From: Bacteroides sedimenti
GTDB taxonomy: Bacteria > Bacteroidota > Bacteroidia > Bacteroidales > Bacteroidaceae
Assembly (NCBI RefSeq): GCF_040365225.1
Contig: NZ_AP028055.1
Location: 992,001 to 1,056,000 of the forward strand
Direction of reading: 5' to 3'
Length of the DNA stretch: 64,000 nt
Below, piece after piece: positions 8,753 to 16,682 of this stretch (positions within the stretch are counted from its first letter, which is position 1; each line of letters starts with the position of its first letter). A program made the translations under genes and the position numbers. The notes beneath the pieces are model-generated. The model saw only the letters and a program-made list of their open reading frames with translations, was not told the origin of the DNA and made no database searches.

Positions 8753-9234
8753 AAATAAATAAGACCAATGCAGTGCGTTTACTCGACAAAGCTAAGATTG
8801 ACTATGAATTGATTCCTTACGAAGTGGACGAAAGCGATCTAAGTGCCGTCCATGTAGCTACGGAATTAGGAGAAGACGTAAATCAGGTGTTCAAAACCCT
8901 GTTGTTAAAGGGTGACAAAACTGGCTACTTTGTCTGTATTGTTCCAGGTGATAAAGAGGTTAATCTGAAACTGGCAGCAAAAGTGTCTGGCAATAAAAGT
9001 TGTGACATGATACCTATGAAGGAGCTGCTTCCGGTTACTGGCTATATTCGTGGTGCCTGTTCACCGATAGGAATGAAAAAGCATTTTCAAACCTTTATTC
9101 ATTATACCTGTGAAACATTTCCATACATATATGTAAGTGCAGGTCAGCGTGGCCTTCAAATAAAAATCAATCCTCAGGATTTAATCAAAGAGGTGAGGGC
9201 TGAAGTCTGTATCTTATTTACACAAGAGGAATAA
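8749..9234 (+). CDS. ybaK: Cys-tRNA(Pro)/Cys-tRNA(Cys) deacylase YbaK
   Basis: A 161-residue protein of the YbaK/EbsC family. These enzymes hydrolyse misacylated Cys-tRNA(Pro) made by prolyl-tRNA synthetase, acting in trans in the cytoplasm. Family features visible are the N-terminal TNAVRLLDKAKIDYEL, VFKTLLLKGDKTGYFVCIVPGDKEVNLKLAAK with the conserved lysines, and the C-terminal GACSPIGMKK followed by VSAGQRGLQIKINPQDL. The start overlaps the uvrA stop by 4 bp. Confidence 0.93.
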   Translation: MKINKTNAVRLLDKAKIDYELIPYEVDESDLSAVHVATELGEDVNQVFKTLLLKGDKTGYFVCIVPGDKEVNLKLAAKVSGNKSCDMIPMKELLPVTGYIRGACSPIGMKKHFQTFIHYTCETFPYIYVSAGQRGLQIKINPQDLIKEVRAEVCILFTQEE

Positions 9235-9273
9235 ACAAAATTATTAATCAAAATAAATACCAATTAAACTACG

Positions 9274-10212
9274 ATGAAAAAACTACTTTTATTAGTGGCC
9301 GTTCTTTGCATGCAAAGCAATGTCATGGAACTGAATGCACAAACAGTGAAAAGCGCACAGAAGAAGAATAAAGTAACAGAAAAGAAGGTGAAGGGTGATA
9401 CTCCCAAAATGGCACCTACCGTATCTCTGAATAATCAACTGGATTCAATTGCTTATACAATAGGTATGGCTCAGACACAAGGACTGAAAAATTATCTGGT
9501 CAACAATCTGAAGATGGATACGGCATACATCAACGAATTTATCAAAGGATTAAATGAAGGAGTTAAGAAGTTAGACAAGAAGCAAGAGGCTTTACAGGCA
9601 GGAGTTCAGATTGGTCAGCAGATCAAGAAACAAATGATTGTCGAGCTTAATAAAGAAATTTTTGGTGCAGACTCAACAAAGACAATCAGTGTTGACCACT
9701 TTATGGCGGGATTTATTGCCGGGACATTGGAAAAAGACCAAAAGATGACAATGGAACAGGCTCAGGAGTATGCCCGAACAAATATGGAAGCACTTAAAAA
9801 CAAATCTACAGAACAAACATACGGTGCAAATAAGGAAGCAGGAGCTAAATTCCTTGCAGAGAATAAACTGAAAGAAGGAGTGGTTACCACTGCAAGCGGT
9901 TTGCAATATAAGGTCATTACAAAAGGCTCAGGTGAAATACCTACTGCAGAAAGTAAAGTAAAAGTTCACTATAAAGGAACTACAATTGATGGTGCAGAGT
10001 TTGACAGCTCTTATAAAAGAAACGAACCGGCAACATTTGAAGCTGGTCAGGTAATTAAAGGATGGACAGAGGCACTCACTATGATGCCTGTAGGTTCAAA
10101 ATGGATTCTTTATATCCCTCAGGAATTGGGTTATGGTTCAAGAGAAGCTGGCCCTATCAAACCATTCTCCACATTAATTTTCGAGGTTGAACTATTGAGC
10201 ATTGAAAAGTAA
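9274..10212 (+). CDS. FKBP-type peptidyl-prolyl isomerase (Mip/FklB-like)
   Basis: A 312-residue exported isomerase with signal peptide (MKKLLLLVAVLCMQSNV to LNAQ) and a lysine-rich linker. A helical FKBP_N dimerisation region (LDSIAYTIGMAQTQGLKN to about residue 195) is followed by a C-terminal FKBP domain (about 205-312: SGLQYKVITKGSG, VHYKGTTIDGAEFDSSY, VIKGWTEALTMMPVGSKW, YGSREAGPIKPFSTLIFEVELL). The aromatic pocket residues of FKBPs are present. It probably folds periplasmic or outer-membrane proteins as a V-shaped dimer like FkpA or Mip. The helical region is longer than in FklB and may be duplicated. It is 39 bp after ybaK in the same run of genes. Confidence 0.92.
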   Translation: MKKLLLLVAVLCMQSNVMELNAQTVKSAQKKNKVTEKKVKGDTPKMAPTVSLNNQLDSIAYTIGMAQTQGLKNYLVNNLKMDTAYINEFIKGLNEGVKKLDKKQEALQAGVQIGQQIKKQMIVELNKEIFGADSTKTISVDHFMAGFIAGTLEKDQKMTMEQAQEYARTNMEALKNKSTEQTYGANKEAGAKFLAENKLKEGVVTTASGLQYKVITKGSGEIPTAESKVKVHYKGTTIDGAEFDSSYKRNEPATFEAGQVIKGWTEALTMMPVGSKWILYIPQELGYGSREAGPIKPFSTLIFEVELLSIEK

Positions 10213-10239
10213 AGAATATTATTAATTAAATAAATTATT

Positions 10240-11928
10240 ATGTTAAAAGGACATCCCAAAGGTTTATTTGTTCTTGCCCTTGCAAACATGGGTGAGCGGT
10301 TTGGTTATTACACCATGCTAGCTATTTTTGTGCTCTTTATCCAGGCTAAATTCGGTTTTGATAAAGATGCATCCAGTGTTATTTTTTCCAGTTTCTTGGC
10401 TTTGGTTTATTTCCTCCCCTTGTTTGGAGGTGTTTTAGCCGACCGTTTCCTGGGATATGGAAAAACAATTATTCTCGGAGTACTTATCATGTTTGCCGGC
10501 TACTTACTGCTGGCCATTCCTACCGGAGTTGACACTGTAGCTAAAGTAATGATGTTTGGTGCCCTGGGACTGATTGCCATTGGTACTGGCTGTTTCAAAG
10601 GTAACTTGCAGGCGTTGGTTGGTAATCTGTACGACGATCCAAAATACAACTCCAAGCGCGATATGGCTTTCAGTATTTTCTATATGTGTATCAATATCGG
10701 TGCATTCTTTGCTCCATCGGCAGCAGGTGCGGTTTATAACTTCTTCCTGAAAAAAGCAGGTCTGTTCTACGAGGCTAAGATTCCTGCCTTGGCGCATCAA
10801 TTTGCTAATGGTACTATTACTCCGGAAGGGTTGGAAGGTTTCAAGAAGCTTGCAGAAGCACAACATGCAGGCGCTAGTGCCGATCTTGCAGCATTTGGAG
10901 CTAATTATATACAAAAACTGTCCGAAGGATATAACTATGGTTTTGCTGTAGCTTGTATTTCTTTGATGTTCTCCCTGTTTATTTTCCTTGCTTTTCGCAA
11001 GTATTACAAGAGTGCTGATGTTACTGCACGAGAACAGGCAAAAGCTGATAAAGCTTCAGGAAACGCTTCTCAGGTTGAGGAACTTTCTCCTGCTGAAACT
11101 AAACAACGTATTGTTGCCTTGTGCTTGGTATTTGCAGTTGTAATCTTCTTCTGGATGGCTTTCCACCAGAATGGTTTGACACTGACCTGGTTTGCCCGTG
11201 ATTATACTCAGAGTGCCGTTACCGGTCTTAGTCGTATCGGATTCGGATTGCCAACTATGGTGATGATGATCATCGCTTTCTATGGTATCTTGGGTTTTGC
11301 TCAGGCAAAGAAAATGGGTGCAAAGATTGCAAGCAGTATTGCTTTTGTGATAGGAGTCGCTGGTGCATATGCTTATTATACAGGCATGCCCGAAGTAATT
11401 AATATCACTCCTGAAATCTTCCAGCAGTTCAATCCTTTCTTCATCATCATTCTTACTCCGGTTGCGGTAGGTTTGTTCGCTATGCTAAACAGCAAAGGTA
11501 AAGAACCCTCGGCTCCTCGTAAGATCGGAATCGGTATGTTTATCGCCGCTATGGGTTTTATTATAATGTCGGCAGGTTCATTCGGATTACCTACTCCTGA
11601 TGCTATTGCTGGAACCGGCGGCGTAAGCGATACTTTGGTTTCTACCAACTTATTGATTAGCACCTACTTCACCTTGACCATTGCCGAATTGTTCCTCAGC
11701 CCAATGGGATTGAGTTTCGTTTCGCGTGTTGCTCCTCCAAAATATAAAGGGTTGATGCAAGGTGGTTGGTTGGCTGCAACTGCGGTTGGTAACTACTGTG
11801 TATCAATTATTGGTATGTTGTGGGGCTTGCAGTTGTGGATGCTTTGGGGAATTCTGGTAGTGCTTTGCGTGTTGTCAGGTCTCTTCATTTTCTCTATCAT
11901 GAAGAAGCTGGAAGCTGTAGCCAAGTAG
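10240..11928 (+). CDS. POT-family proton-coupled oligopeptide transporter
   Basis: A 562-residue MFS-fold permease of the POT/PTR2 family, importing di- and tripeptides with protons across the inner membrane. Diagnostic motifs are ERFGYY at Glu19-Tyr24 (the ExxERFxYY proton-coupling motif) and FYMCINIGAFFAP (PTR2 signature). There are many hydrophobic helices; a loop of roughly 80 residues (about 165-240, rich in Ala and Glu) separates early helices. It is the last gene of the uvrA run, 27 bp after the FKBP gene, and a hairpin terminator follows. Peptide uptake fits a proteolytic lifestyle (S9 and C10 peptidases in this window). Confidence 0.93.
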   Translation: MLKGHPKGLFVLALANMGERFGYYTMLAIFVLFIQAKFGFDKDASSVIFSSFLALVYFLPLFGGVLADRFLGYGKTIILGVLIMFAGYLLLAIPTGVDTVAKVMMFGALGLIAIGTGCFKGNLQALVGNLYDDPKYNSKRDMAFSIFYMCINIGAFFAPSAAGAVYNFFLKKAGLFYEAKIPALAHQFANGTITPEGLEGFKKLAEAQHAGASADLAAFGANYIQKLSEGYNYGFAVACISLMFSLFIFLAFRKYYKSADVTAREQAKADKASGNASQVEELSPAETKQRIVALCLVFAVVIFFWMAFHQNGLTLTWFARDYTQSAVTGLSRIGFGLPTMVMMIIAFYGILGFAQAKKMGAKIASSIAFVIGVAGAYAYYTGMPEVINITPEIFQQFNPFFIIILTPVAVGLFAMLNSKGKEPSAPRKIGIGMFIAAMGFIIMSAGSFGLPTPDAIAGTGGVSDTLVSTNLLISTYFTLTIAELFLSPMGLSFVSRVAPPKYKGLMQGGWLAATAVGNYCVSIIGMLWGLQLWMLWGILVVLCVLSGLFIFSIMKKLEAVAK

Positions 11929-11957
11929 GCAGAGACTTATAAAATTGATTTAAATAT

Positions 11958-12003
11958 AATAAGAGGGTGAATCATTATTGGTGATTTATCCTCTTATTTT
12001 TAT
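11958..12003 (+). terminator. Rho-independent terminator of the uvrA operon
   Basis: Arms at 11958-11974 and 11982-11998 pair over 17 bp with two G-T wobbles around a short loop, then a T-rich tail. Confidence 0.8.
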
Positions 12004-12216
12004 TTTCAAATCTATCCCGAAGGCTGATTTAAATATTTAATTCCTGAACTAACAATTCCTGTTTGATTGTTTATCTTTTCTCATCTTGAACCGTAATTGC
12101 CAGTTTGTAATCTTTTCTTGTACTATCAATAAATGTAGAAACAGGATTTAATGCAAAGAAAATCTTTTTGTTAGTTAATTTTTATATGCACTTCTCGATT
12201 ATATAAAATATATCTA

Positions 12217-12224
12217 TAAATTTG
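12217..12224 (+). promoter_or_regulatory. -7 box (TAAATTTG) for the zinc-ribbon gene
   Basis: TAAATTTG lies 41 nt upstream of ATG 12266; no good -33 box at standard spacing. Confidence 0.5.
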
Positions 12225-12265
12225 TAGCAGGAAATAATTTAAAATACAATAATAAGTCTATAAAT

Positions 12266-13654
12266 ATGGCCTTAATCAAATGTCCCGAATGTGGTGAATC
12301 GGTTTCAGACAAAGCTGCTGCATGTCCTCATTGTGGTATTGCAATATCCGGTAACATTATAAAATGTCCCGAGTGCGGAGAATACGTTTTTGCTGATCTG
12401 ACTTCATGCCCCAAATGTGCTTTCCCGTTAAAGGATGAAAACAATGTAGAGAATGAAGATACTGTTACCTTAAATTTATACGATAAAAAGAAAGATGAGC
12501 CGAAATCAGGAATAACTCTTGTTGAAGTTGAAAAGTTATTTGAAAACAAACAATACATTCCGGCTTTCGAAAAGATAAACGCAGTCCTATCTGTCACACC
12601 TTATAATGAAGAATATCTGAAGCTTAAGACTGCAATTATTTACGGCCTTTGCAATAGTTCTTTAGACAAGGCAAGCGAATTGCTCCAGCAAAAGAAATAT
12701 ACGGAGGCTTTGTCTGAAGTACACTCCGCACTGCGTTATGCTCCACATAGTAATGAGCTGAAAATTATGGCTGATGAAATAAACAGAGCCAAATCAAGGA
12801 GGCGTATCAAAATTACAACTATTGTAGTTGTATTAGTTGTGGCAGCTATATCAGGAATTGCATTTAGTGCCTATAATTACAATTTGAAGTCAAATGAAGA
12901 GGAAGCATGGTCAGTGGCAAAAGACTCGGCAACTGTTACCAGTTTGCAACGTTATATGGAAGATTATCCTGGTGGCGAACATGCTTTCGAAGCAGAGAAA
13001 ATGCTTATGCAGTTGAAACAAGCAGACACAGATTACTGGGAGAACATAAAACAATCGGGTGATGTGGCAAAGTTTGAAGAATACAAATCAAAATTCCCTC
13101 AGGGACAATACCTGGCTCAGGCTAATAGCAGCATCGATTCGCTGGATTGGATAAAGGCATCTCGGATAAATACGTCTGAAGCCTACGCTTCGTACTTGTC
13201 AGCTCACCCACAAGGATTTTATTCAAGCGAAGCTCTTTCTGCACAGAATAAAATTGCCAGTATGGCACCGAGTGAAGAAGATATTGAAGTTATGAAGAGT
13301 TATTTTTCCAATTATTACACTGCTGTTGTTGATAAAGATGACGACGCATTACTAGAATTCTTCGAGCCGGTTACACGTCAGTACTATGGCCTTGCCAATG
13401 CAAAGAAAGGTGATATTCTCTCAAACTTGAAGAAAATGCACAGCAAGGACAATCGTGAATTAAACATCAAAATCAATGACGATGATTTCAAAGTTACCAA
13501 AGACGAAAACGAAAATTATAATGTTTCGTTTACAATCGATGTCAACTATGGTCAGGATGATGCAACTACAGGAACTACAACTGCCATGGCTGTAAATGCA
13601 GTTGTAAACTCAAATAAGAAAATCGTATCGATAACATCTAAAAAACAGAATTAG
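12266..13654 (+). CDS. Zinc-ribbon, TPR and single-pass membrane protein with YP-G repeats
   Basis: A 462-residue protein with two N-terminal zinc ribbons (Cys6/9/20/23 and Cys34/37/48/51) and an acidic linker. TPR-like helices cover about 88-165 (LFENKQYIPAFEKINAVL, LLQQKKYTEALSEVHSAL), and one transmembrane helix covers about 182-204 (TIVVVLVVAAISGIAFSA). Outside the membrane are about three repeats of W/A-x-A...Y...YP-G/P-Q-G (YMEDYPGGEHAFEAEK, YKSKFPQGQYLAQA, YLSAHPQGFYSSEAL). A C-terminal NTF2-like domain is at about 345-460. The layout resembles zinc-ribbon envelope proteins such as TcaA or YvbJ, but no function is known. It stands alone between a promoter and a terminator. Confidence 0.7.
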   Translation: MALIKCPECGESVSDKAAACPHCGIAISGNIIKCPECGEYVFADLTSCPKCAFPLKDENNVENEDTVTLNLYDKKKDEPKSGITLVEVEKLFENKQYIPAFEKINAVLSVTPYNEEYLKLKTAIIYGLCNSSLDKASELLQQKKYTEALSEVHSALRYAPHSNELKIMADEINRAKSRRRIKITTIVVVLVVAAISGIAFSAYNYNLKSNEEEAWSVAKDSATVTSLQRYMEDYPGGEHAFEAEKMLMQLKQADTDYWENIKQSGDVAKFEEYKSKFPQGQYLAQANSSIDSLDWIKASRINTSEAYASYLSAHPQGFYSSEALSAQNKIASMAPSEEDIEVMKSYFSNYYTAVVDKDDDALLEFFEPVTRQYYGLANAKKGDILSNLKKMHSKDNRELNIKINDDDFKVTKDENENYNVSFTIDVNYGQDDATTGTTTAMAVNAVVNSNKKIVSITSKKQN

Positions 13655-13699
13655 CAATTAACACATTGTATAACCGCCTTTTGATAAGACGGGTTATGG

Positions 13700-13724
13700 G
13701 GCTGTTCAAGGAACAGCCTTTTTT
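13700..13724 (+). terminator. Rho-independent terminator
   Basis: GGCTGTTC (13700-13707), 3-nt loop, GAACAGCC (13711-13718), then six Ts. Confidence 0.9.
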
Positions 13725-14014
13725 GTGCCATTTCTTTGAGTTACTATCTGAGGCCATTGTGAAATTTCCAATTCTTAGAGATTTAATTTTGCTTATTAGA
13801 CATAGATAGCCTCTTTGTAGGTTAAACGTATCTTTTAAATGATGCTAATTCTTATTTCATCAATCATTACACTATCATATTTCTTTCTGTTCGCTGAGTA
13901 TTCAATCGCACGTTTATAATAACTAAAATTAAAGCAACAATGTAAACCAGTTACAATTATCATCTTTTTAAAACAATATGGCTGATGAATGACAATGTAT
14001 AAATGTGGATTAGT

Positions 14015-14022
14015 TATCTTTG
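14015..14022 (+). promoter_or_regulatory. -7 box (TATCTTTG) upstream of the orphan membrane gene
   Basis: TATCTTTG matches the consensus fully, 135 nt upstream of ATG 14157. If used, the mRNA has a leader of roughly 130 nt. Confidence 0.45.
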
Positions 14023-14156
14023 TAACAGAATTGCAAAAACGTAAAGTTGTAATTATTTCCACGGTATTACCGATGAAATATCTATTCAACCATTTGTCCT
14101 TACGTTTTATTGATAACTCTCTGTGGTGGTACAACAGAGAAAATACGATATAAGGT

Positions 14157-15032
14157 ATGTTTTATGTCATTTTGGGAATTATAGTTGTCATTGCTTTTAT
14201 AGGTTTCTTAAAATTCATCCAAAAGGAGATACGTGAATTCTTCATCAATAACTATTACTTTTTTCCGAAAACAATTCGCAGGAAGATACAAAATTTAGAT
14301 CCATTCAAGGATTTGATATGGTTCATCAACCTGATGTTGTTTTTTCTCATTATATTTCAACTGGGGTTATTGATTGCAGTTAAGTTTGGCAGCACGTACG
14401 CTACTCATGCATTAATAAAGAACATTTTCTTTTGGTTCGGAAAAGAGGCGGGTTATGGAAAATTGACACTTATGTTATTTTCTACTGCAGCATTATTTAT
14501 TGGAAGTTATAACCTATCCAGATTTCTGAACGAATTCCGTAAAAGAAATAATTTAAAAGGGATTAAGGCAGTTACTGAACTCAGAAAAATGTTGGATGAG
14601 AACAGAATAAACCTTGAAATTCATCGTGATTTGCAATTTGGAGAGTATGACTTTATCGAAATACCATCTACTAAAGATGAGAAAACCAAACAGATTGAAC
14701 TATTCTGTTATTTGCGTACTATTGAACAGGCAAAATTCATGATTCAAAAAAGGATTATTGATATTGAACAGTTTTACAAACAATTTGGCAGCAGAATAGA
14801 TGATATCGTGAAATGTGAACCACTCAAGGAATATTTAGATCGTAACCATAAATTGTGGGTTGATTTGCTTTGGATAATTCGTGAAGTGAGGATCTACAAG
14901 AAAGATAAATTGAATAACGCAAAATACAATGATAATCCGAAAGGGAATTCACCGCACTATGAAAGTAAAATTTTCCGAGAGGGAAGAGATTTGATAAAAA
15001 AAGGTGGAAAATATCTGTTTGATGATAAGTAG
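14157..15032 (+). CDS. Unrecognised membrane protein
   Basis: A 291-residue protein I do not recognise. Three hydrophobic segments are visible: residues 2-22 (FYVILGIIVVIAFIGFLKFI), 53-78 (DLIWFINLMLFFLIIFQLGL) and about 100-122 (LTLMLFSTAALFIGSY). The rest (about 125-291) is hydrophilic and helical, rich in Lys, Arg and Glu, and probably cytoplasmic; it ends KKGGKYLFDDK. There are no catalytic motifs. It is flanked by its own promoter-like box and a terminator, so it looks monocistronic. It may be an accessory gene. Confidence 0.6.
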   Translation: MFYVILGIIVVIAFIGFLKFIQKEIREFFINNYYFFPKTIRRKIQNLDPFKDLIWFINLMLFFLIIFQLGLLIAVKFGSTYATHALIKNIFFWFGKEAGYGKLTLMLFSTAALFIGSYNLSRFLNEFRKRNNLKGIKAVTELRKMLDENRINLEIHRDLQFGEYDFIEIPSTKDEKTKQIELFCYLRTIEQAKFMIQKRIIDIEQFYKQFGSRIDDIVKCEPLKEYLDRNHKLWVDLLWIIREVRIYKKDKLNNAKYNDNPKGNSPHYESKIFREGRDLIKKGGKYLFDDK

Positions 15033-15057
15033 GATAGATAAAGATAAATAATTTATG

Positions 15058-15115
15058 CTCATCGGGCGGGGAATGATCGGTACAAGAAAAGATCATCCCT
15101 GCCCAATGAGTTTTT
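15058..15115 (+). terminator. Large hairpin terminator
   Basis: Arms 15058-15078 and 15091-15110 pair over 20 positions with one bulged A and two wobbles, followed by TTTTT. It separates the orphan membrane gene from the convergent DUF6600-like gene. Confidence 0.8.
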
Positions 15116-15279
15116 AAGTGAATTTACTACATAACACAGTTTTTTTATGCTACAAGGCTGATAATACACGCCTGATGAGTTTATGCCAAATAAAGTATTC
15201 CTTTTGTTTATTTAACGACCAAACAAAAGATTACATTGTCATATATTCCGAGGATAATTACTTCCAACCGATAGCAAAC

Positions 15280-16407
15280 CTATTCTCTTTTTGGGTTAGC
15301 ACTTCTTTCTGGCTTACTCTTTTCCTGTCGTTCGGTGGCTTTTTGAGGTCTTTCACGAGTGCTGTTTCTATCTGGACTGACATTCTGGTTTTGCGTAGGT
15401 CGGGTATTTATTATGTCTCGTTGTCTTTCAGACTTATTCCTTTCAGGTGGGGTTGATTCGGGAGTCCTGGAAGGTTTATTTATATCACGACGTTGAATCG
15501 GTTGTTCATTTATTCTATTTGGAGGCATTTCTCTATTTTCAGGTTTTACTATTGGTTTGTTGATAGGAGTAACTTCCTTATTTGGAATATCTCTTCCTGG
15601 AATACGTCGTTTTACATCATCTTGTTTAATTACACGTGATGGAACAACGTCTCTTGTATCGCTGTTCCTGTTAATCCGAGGTCTGTATATCTGTAAATCC
15701 CTCTTCCTGATTTCCTGCCCGGGCTTATTGGTTTCTTTAATATTAAATGGGCTTATTCTGGTTCCTGTCACTCTTTGAACGGACTCTCTGTCAGGCCCAT
15801 AAACATAAGTTGTACGCCGTTTTTTGTCAGTATAAGTTCGGTCTATGATTCTGGAGTTTCCAATTATCCTTTCATGGTCGGAACGATTCACATAATATCG
15901 GGAAATATTCCTTCTTCCGAAATCTCTTTCTCTCACAAAGCACCAATGATCGTGATATCTATCATATCTTCTGTCAAATACAAAGTTAATACCAACTCCC
16001 GGCCCCATCGGTTCCCATCCATAATAACCATCTGCCTGAATCCAGTTTACCCAAGCAGGTCCCCAATCATATCCTGGTATCCAGAACCAACCTAATGCAT
16101 CATCAAATCCCCATCTACCATAGTGAAATGTAGCCCAACCCCAGTTATAATCGGATATCCACGCCCAGCCATATTGTGTCAGAGCCCAATAACCGTTGGT
16201 TGAATACGGAGCAAAGTTTTCTCTTGCATAAGGAATCCAGATATATCCATAGTTTGAATAGTCAACCCATTGGCCATAAGGGCTCAGCTGGTCGTAGAAG
16301 ACCTGAAAACTAACATTTGTTTGCTGATCTGATGTTTCAGTATAAAATGAAGCACATGAAGTAGTCAATACTAACATCAGAATGAAGATTTGAATCTGTT
16401 TTTTCAT
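15280..16407 (-). CDS. DUF6600-like tryptophan-rich lipoprotein
   Basis: From ATG 16407 the protein has 375 residues: a lipoprotein signal peptide (MKKQIQIFILMLVLTTSC), then a region of repeated Trp/Tyr/Gly segments (YGQWVDYSNYGYIWIP, YGWAWISDYNWGWATFHYG, GWFWIPGYDWGPAWVNW). That block matches the DUF6600 family as I remember it. The last 180 residues are a low-complexity Arg/Pro/Asn tail with many RRD, PENR and RPTQ stretches, probably disordered and positively charged. The protein is probably outer-membrane anchored; function unknown. An earlier in-frame ATG at 16440 would break the signal peptide, so 16407 is chosen. Frames open on the other strand here are shadows of the biased tail. Confidence 0.75.
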   Translation of the reverse strand: MKKQIQIFILMLVLTTSCASFYTETSDQQTNVSFQVFYDQLSPYGQWVDYSNYGYIWIPYARENFAPYSTNGYWALTQYGWAWISDYNWGWATFHYGRWGFDDALGWFWIPGYDWGPAWVNWIQADGYYGWEPMGPGVGINFVFDRRYDRYHDHWCFVRERDFGRRNISRYYVNRSDHERIIGNSRIIDRTYTDKKRRTTYVYGPDRESVQRVTGTRISPFNIKETNKPGQEIRKRDLQIYRPRINRNSDTRDVVPSRVIKQDDVKRRIPGRDIPNKEVTPINKPIVKPENREMPPNRINEQPIQRRDINKPSRTPESTPPERNKSERQRDIINTRPTQNQNVSPDRNSTRERPQKATERQEKSKPERSANPKRE

Positions 16408-16627
16408 GGCAACTATTAATTTGATTAATTTAAACATCATATAAATAACAATATAGGCGAAATAATGGTTTTGCTAAAGTTGGACGATTGTCATAAATAT
16501 GATTAGTAATCTGTAAAATACATTAGAAATACCTCTTATTAAAGAATAGAGAGGGTTTTATAATTGATTGATTAGTAATTATATCGAATAATTTAATCAA
16601 ATTAATGAATGTTTAATAAAATAATAC

Positions 16628-16635
16628 TATTTTTG
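16628..16635 (+). promoter_or_regulatory. -7 box (TATTTTTG) for the phosphatase gene
   Basis: TATTTTTG lies 47 nt upstream of ATG 16683 in an AT-rich gap; the -33 region is not convincing. Confidence 0.45.
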
Positions 16636-16682
16636 ATGTTATTGATTTTATTTAAGTTTATAACCTTAAAATTATTCGCAAA

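Larger units (their letters stand above)
11929..12265. other. Intergenic region after the peptide transporter
   Basis: A 337-bp AT-rich gap holding the terminator at 11958-12003 and the promoter at 12217-12224. Nothing else was recognised in between. Confidence 0.6.
13655..14156. other. Intergenic region with terminator and promoter
   Basis: A 502-bp AT-rich gap. It contains the hairpin at 13700-13724 and a -7 box at 14015-14022. A 99-codon open frame on the minus strand (13835-14134) has no recognisable domain or start signals and is not called. Confidence 0.55.

Noticed and set aside
13835..14134. A 99-codon minus-strand frame in the gap before the orphan membrane gene
   Set aside because: No domain, no signal, no promoter box on that strand; it overlaps a plausible plus-strand promoter.
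15118..15456. Plus-strand frame overlapping the end of the DUF6600-like gene
   Set aside because: Its open length comes from the biased codons of the opposite Arg/Pro-rich tail; no domain is visible.
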